Made by a program: the position numbers and the translations under genes
From: Brevundimonas vancanneytii
GTDB lineage: Bacteria; Pseudomonadota; Alphaproteobacteria; Caulobacterales; Caulobacteraceae
Length of the DNA: 6,046 nucleotides
Assembly (NCBI GenBank): GCA_945874855.1
Contig: CAMCIP010000142.1
Location: forward strand, 1-6,046
Direction of reading: 5' to 3'
Notes under the pieces: model-generated
What the model was told of the DNA's origin: nothing
Databases searched by the model: none
The model's input: only the letters and a program-made list of their open reading frames with translations
In this document: piece after piece, positions 4,341-6,046 of the stretch
Layout of the letters: every line of letters begins with the position of its first letter
Position numbering within the stretch: position 1 is the first letter of the stretch

Positions 4341-6046
4341 CGGAAGGCCTGAAGCCGACTGCGCACCGCTTCCAGCCCCGGCAGGACGGCCGCGATCTCG
4401 GCGGCATTCTTCTTCCACTTGTCCGGCCGCGGCGGCTCCAGCGTGTGGCGCGAGGCGGGCAGGGGGGCGCCGGTCCGCTCCATCAGGGCCGGATCGACCG
4501 CGATCCCGGCGAAGTCGGCGATACCGGCTACCACGGCCGCCGGATCGGCGACGAAATCGGCATAGCGCACCACGTGGCGCCGCTCGGCCGGCAGGGCCTC
4601 CAGATCGTCCATGATGGTCTGGTTCGTGGTCGCCCACTGGTAGGCGGCCACCTCGTGAACGGGCTTGCCCTTCAGCCCCTGCCAGCCCGGCGGCAGCAGC
4701 AGCGACCACGGCCCGTCCCAGCCCGGCAGCTGCGGATAGGTGACCCAGCCCCCCGCGCGCCAGGCGTCGATGATGCTGGACACATTCTCTTCCGGGTCGC
4801 GCCACAGGAAGACGTAGCGGGCGTCCGGAAAGACCTTGTCGAAGAAGGGGATGCGCAGGGCGTTCTTGGGCGTCTTCTCGAGGAACCGCACCCTGTCCTG
4901 ACCGGCGAAGGGCGCGCCCGCCCCGTCGCGCAGCTTCTCGGCCAGGCGGGCATGCATGGCCAGGCCGATCTGCGGATTGAAATGCGCCGCCGTCAGGCGG
5001 TTGGAGTCCACGCCCGGCTGGCCGGGCACGAAGGGGCGGAACCCCTCGACCAGCCAGTGCGCCTCGCCGCCCACCGTCTGGAACTGCGGCGTCACCGCCA
5101 GGGTCTCGAACAGGGCGGTGGAGCCCGACCGCGGGGCCGCCACGATGATCACCGGCCGGTCATAGGTCGGCACCGTCGTGACCGAAGGCTTCGCCGGCGC
5201 CGACGCCCCGCCGGCCAGGGGCGCCTGACCCCCGCCCAGGGCCATGGCCCCGTCGTTGACGGCATAGGCTGCGACCCGCGCCGCGGCCACACGCGACACC
5301 GGCATCTGGTTGGATCCGACCCTCAGCTCCTCGCCCAGCGCCGTCACCTGCTGCAGGAAGCCGTTGATCAGCTTGCGATAATGAGGAACGCCTCGTTCGC
5401 CGTCTGCGAACAGGGACCAGAGCTGGCGCCAGTCCTGGCGGAAGCCGTACGCGGTGCGTTCGAAGGCCCGCACCTGGGCCGTGCCCTCGGCGCCCGGCTT
5501 CACCGATACCGTCTCGGCCACCAGATCGCCCAGCAGCTGGTCGATCTCGGACGGCGGCATGACGCGGTGGACGTTGAACCGTTCGAACGCCAGCGGGGCC
5601 TTGGCCCCCGGTTGCCACGGCACCACCCGGGTGGGGATCAGACCGTCCGAGGCGGCGTCGGCCATGTCCCAGAACCGGCCGTTGCCCGTGGTGTCCGCCA
5701 CCAGATGGATGCGCTCGATGTCGGCGTTGTTCTCCACCTTGTGGACGCGCCAGTTGTCGAAGATCCACGACTCCCCGGCAGCCATGTGGACCACCTGGTC
5801 GTCGCAGAAGAATTTGACGTCCGGCGTGGTCACGATCGGGATGTGCATCCGCACCCGGTGGAACCAGTGATAGTTGACGTCGGTGTGCATCGGCACGGTC
5901 GCGCCGGGCCCCAGCTTCATCAGCCGCGACCGGCTCCACACCACGCCGAAATGGCTCAGCACCTGCTGCAGATAGGGCGCGGCCATCAGGTGCGGCGTCG
6001 GCGCCATGGCCCCGGCCACGTCATCGTTCTCGGTCCCGCCCACGGT
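4337..6046 (-). CDS. Fused aspartyl/asparaginyl beta-hydroxylase-like and sulfotransferase protein; N-terminus outside the window
   Basis: 569 codons are visible. Numbering from an in-frame GTG at 6043, residues about 30-120 form an Fe(II)/2-oxoglutarate dioxygenase domain of the Asp/Asn beta-hydroxylase type: H53-T-D55, R63-x-R65-M-H67-I, H101 and R111. These correspond to AspH H679, R688/H690, H725 and R735. Residues 150-255 are an unassigned, probably helical region, and 262-293 an Ala/Gly/Pro-rich linker. Residues 296-568 are a sulfotransferase domain. It has the PAPS 5'-phosphosulfate loop PRSGST at 304-309, E327 in GGEAHW where tyrosylprotein sulfotransferases keep their catalytic Glu, LEKTPKN at 388-394, and the 3'-phosphate motif with R415 and S422-S423. 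No membrane segment is visible. The GTG at 6043 is unlikely to be the true start, because the frame stays open and the hydroxylase domain would begin abruptly. Each domain is clear; the substrate is unknown. Confidence 0.9.
   Translation of the reverse strand, partial: TVGGTENDDVAGAMAPTPHLMAAPYLQQVLSHFGVVWSRSRLMKLGPGATVPMHTDVNYHWFHRVRMHIPIVTTPDVKFFCDDQVVHMAAGESWIFDNWRVHKVENNADIERIHLVADTTGNGRFWDMADAASDGLIPTRVVPWQPGAKAPLAFERFNVHRVMPPSEIDQLLGDLVAETVSVKPGAEGTAQVRAFERTAYGFRQDWRQLWSLFADGERGVPHYRKLINGFLQQVTALGEELRVGSNQMPVSRVAAARVAAYAVNDGAMALGGGQAPLAGGASAPAKPSVTTVPTYDRPVIIVAAPRSGSTALFETLAVTPQFQTVGGEAHWLVEGFRPFVPGQPGVDSNRLTAAHFNPQIGLAMHARLAEKLRDGAGAPFAGQDRVRFLEKTPKNALRIPFFDKVFPDARYVFLWRDPEENVSSIIDAWRAGGWVTYPQLPGWDGPWSLLLPPGWQGLKGKPVHEVAAYQWATTNQTIMDDLEALPAERRHVVRYADFVADPAAVVAGIADFAGIAVDPALMERTGAPLPASRHTLEPPRPDKWKKNAAEIAAVLPGLEAVRSRLQAFR

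Noticed and set aside
3930..4805. The small gene extended to a 291-residue protein.
   Set aside because: The upstream part is an out-of-frame reading of the sulfotransferase domain with biased composition. The DUF5990-like sequence begins right at the GTG at 4340.
6041..6043. The GTG at 6043 as the true start of the hydroxylase-sulfotransferase.
   Set aside because: The frame continues open to the window edge and the residues before the first iron-binding motif look like the middle of a domain, so the gene is reported as partial.

Overview
The window is very GC-rich and gene-dense. It looks like a chromosomal segment from an alphaproteobacterium of the order Caulobacterales, probably a Brevundimonas- or Caulobacter-like genus. 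The main reason is an adjacent divK-pleD pair whose products match the Caulobacter crescentus proteins at the key residue numbers (DivK D53 and D90; PleD D53, R359/D362, GGEEF 368-372, R390). rpmG lies directly downstream and dinB directly upstream. The genus assignment is inference from recalled synteny and protein similarity; no search was run.

Layout. Positions 1-1104 (minus strand, 3' end cut off by the window edge) hold dinB, a Y-family DNA polymerase IV with an N-terminal four-cysteine extension. A 116-bp divergent intergenic region follows, with a CcrM-type GANTC site, a near-consensus CtrA box and a hairpin in the presumed divK leader. Next is the plus-strand two-gene unit divK (1221-1598) and pleD (1609-2973), 10 bp apart. 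Two hairpins then separate pleD from the convergent rpmG (3116-3283, minus), and one of them is a good intrinsic terminator for rpmG. rpmG has a recognisable promoter in the spacer it shares with a divergent gene for an uncharacterised lipoprotein (3389-3955, plus). The lipoprotein gene overlaps tail-to-tail by 26 bp with a small minus-strand gene of probable DUF5990 type (3930-4340). That gene is joined by a 4-bp GTGA overlap to a long minus-strand gene (4337 to beyond 6046) fusing an aspartyl/asparaginyl beta-hydroxylase-like domain to a sulfotransferase domain.

How the genes work together. DivK and PleD belong to the polar-development phosphorelay: in Caulobacter the kinase DivJ and the phosphatase/kinase PleC act on both, DivK controls CtrA activity, and PleD makes cyclic di-GMP for the swarmer-to-stalked transition. 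A CtrA site upstream of divK would close a feedback loop. dinB and rpmG are housekeeping neighbours. The least described part is the right-hand pair: a two-domain enzyme that could in principle add a hydroxyl group and then sulfate it, translationally coupled to a small protein of unknown function. No tRNA, rRNA, CRISPR array, insertion sequence or phage gene was seen. No stretch over 300 bases lacks a gene.
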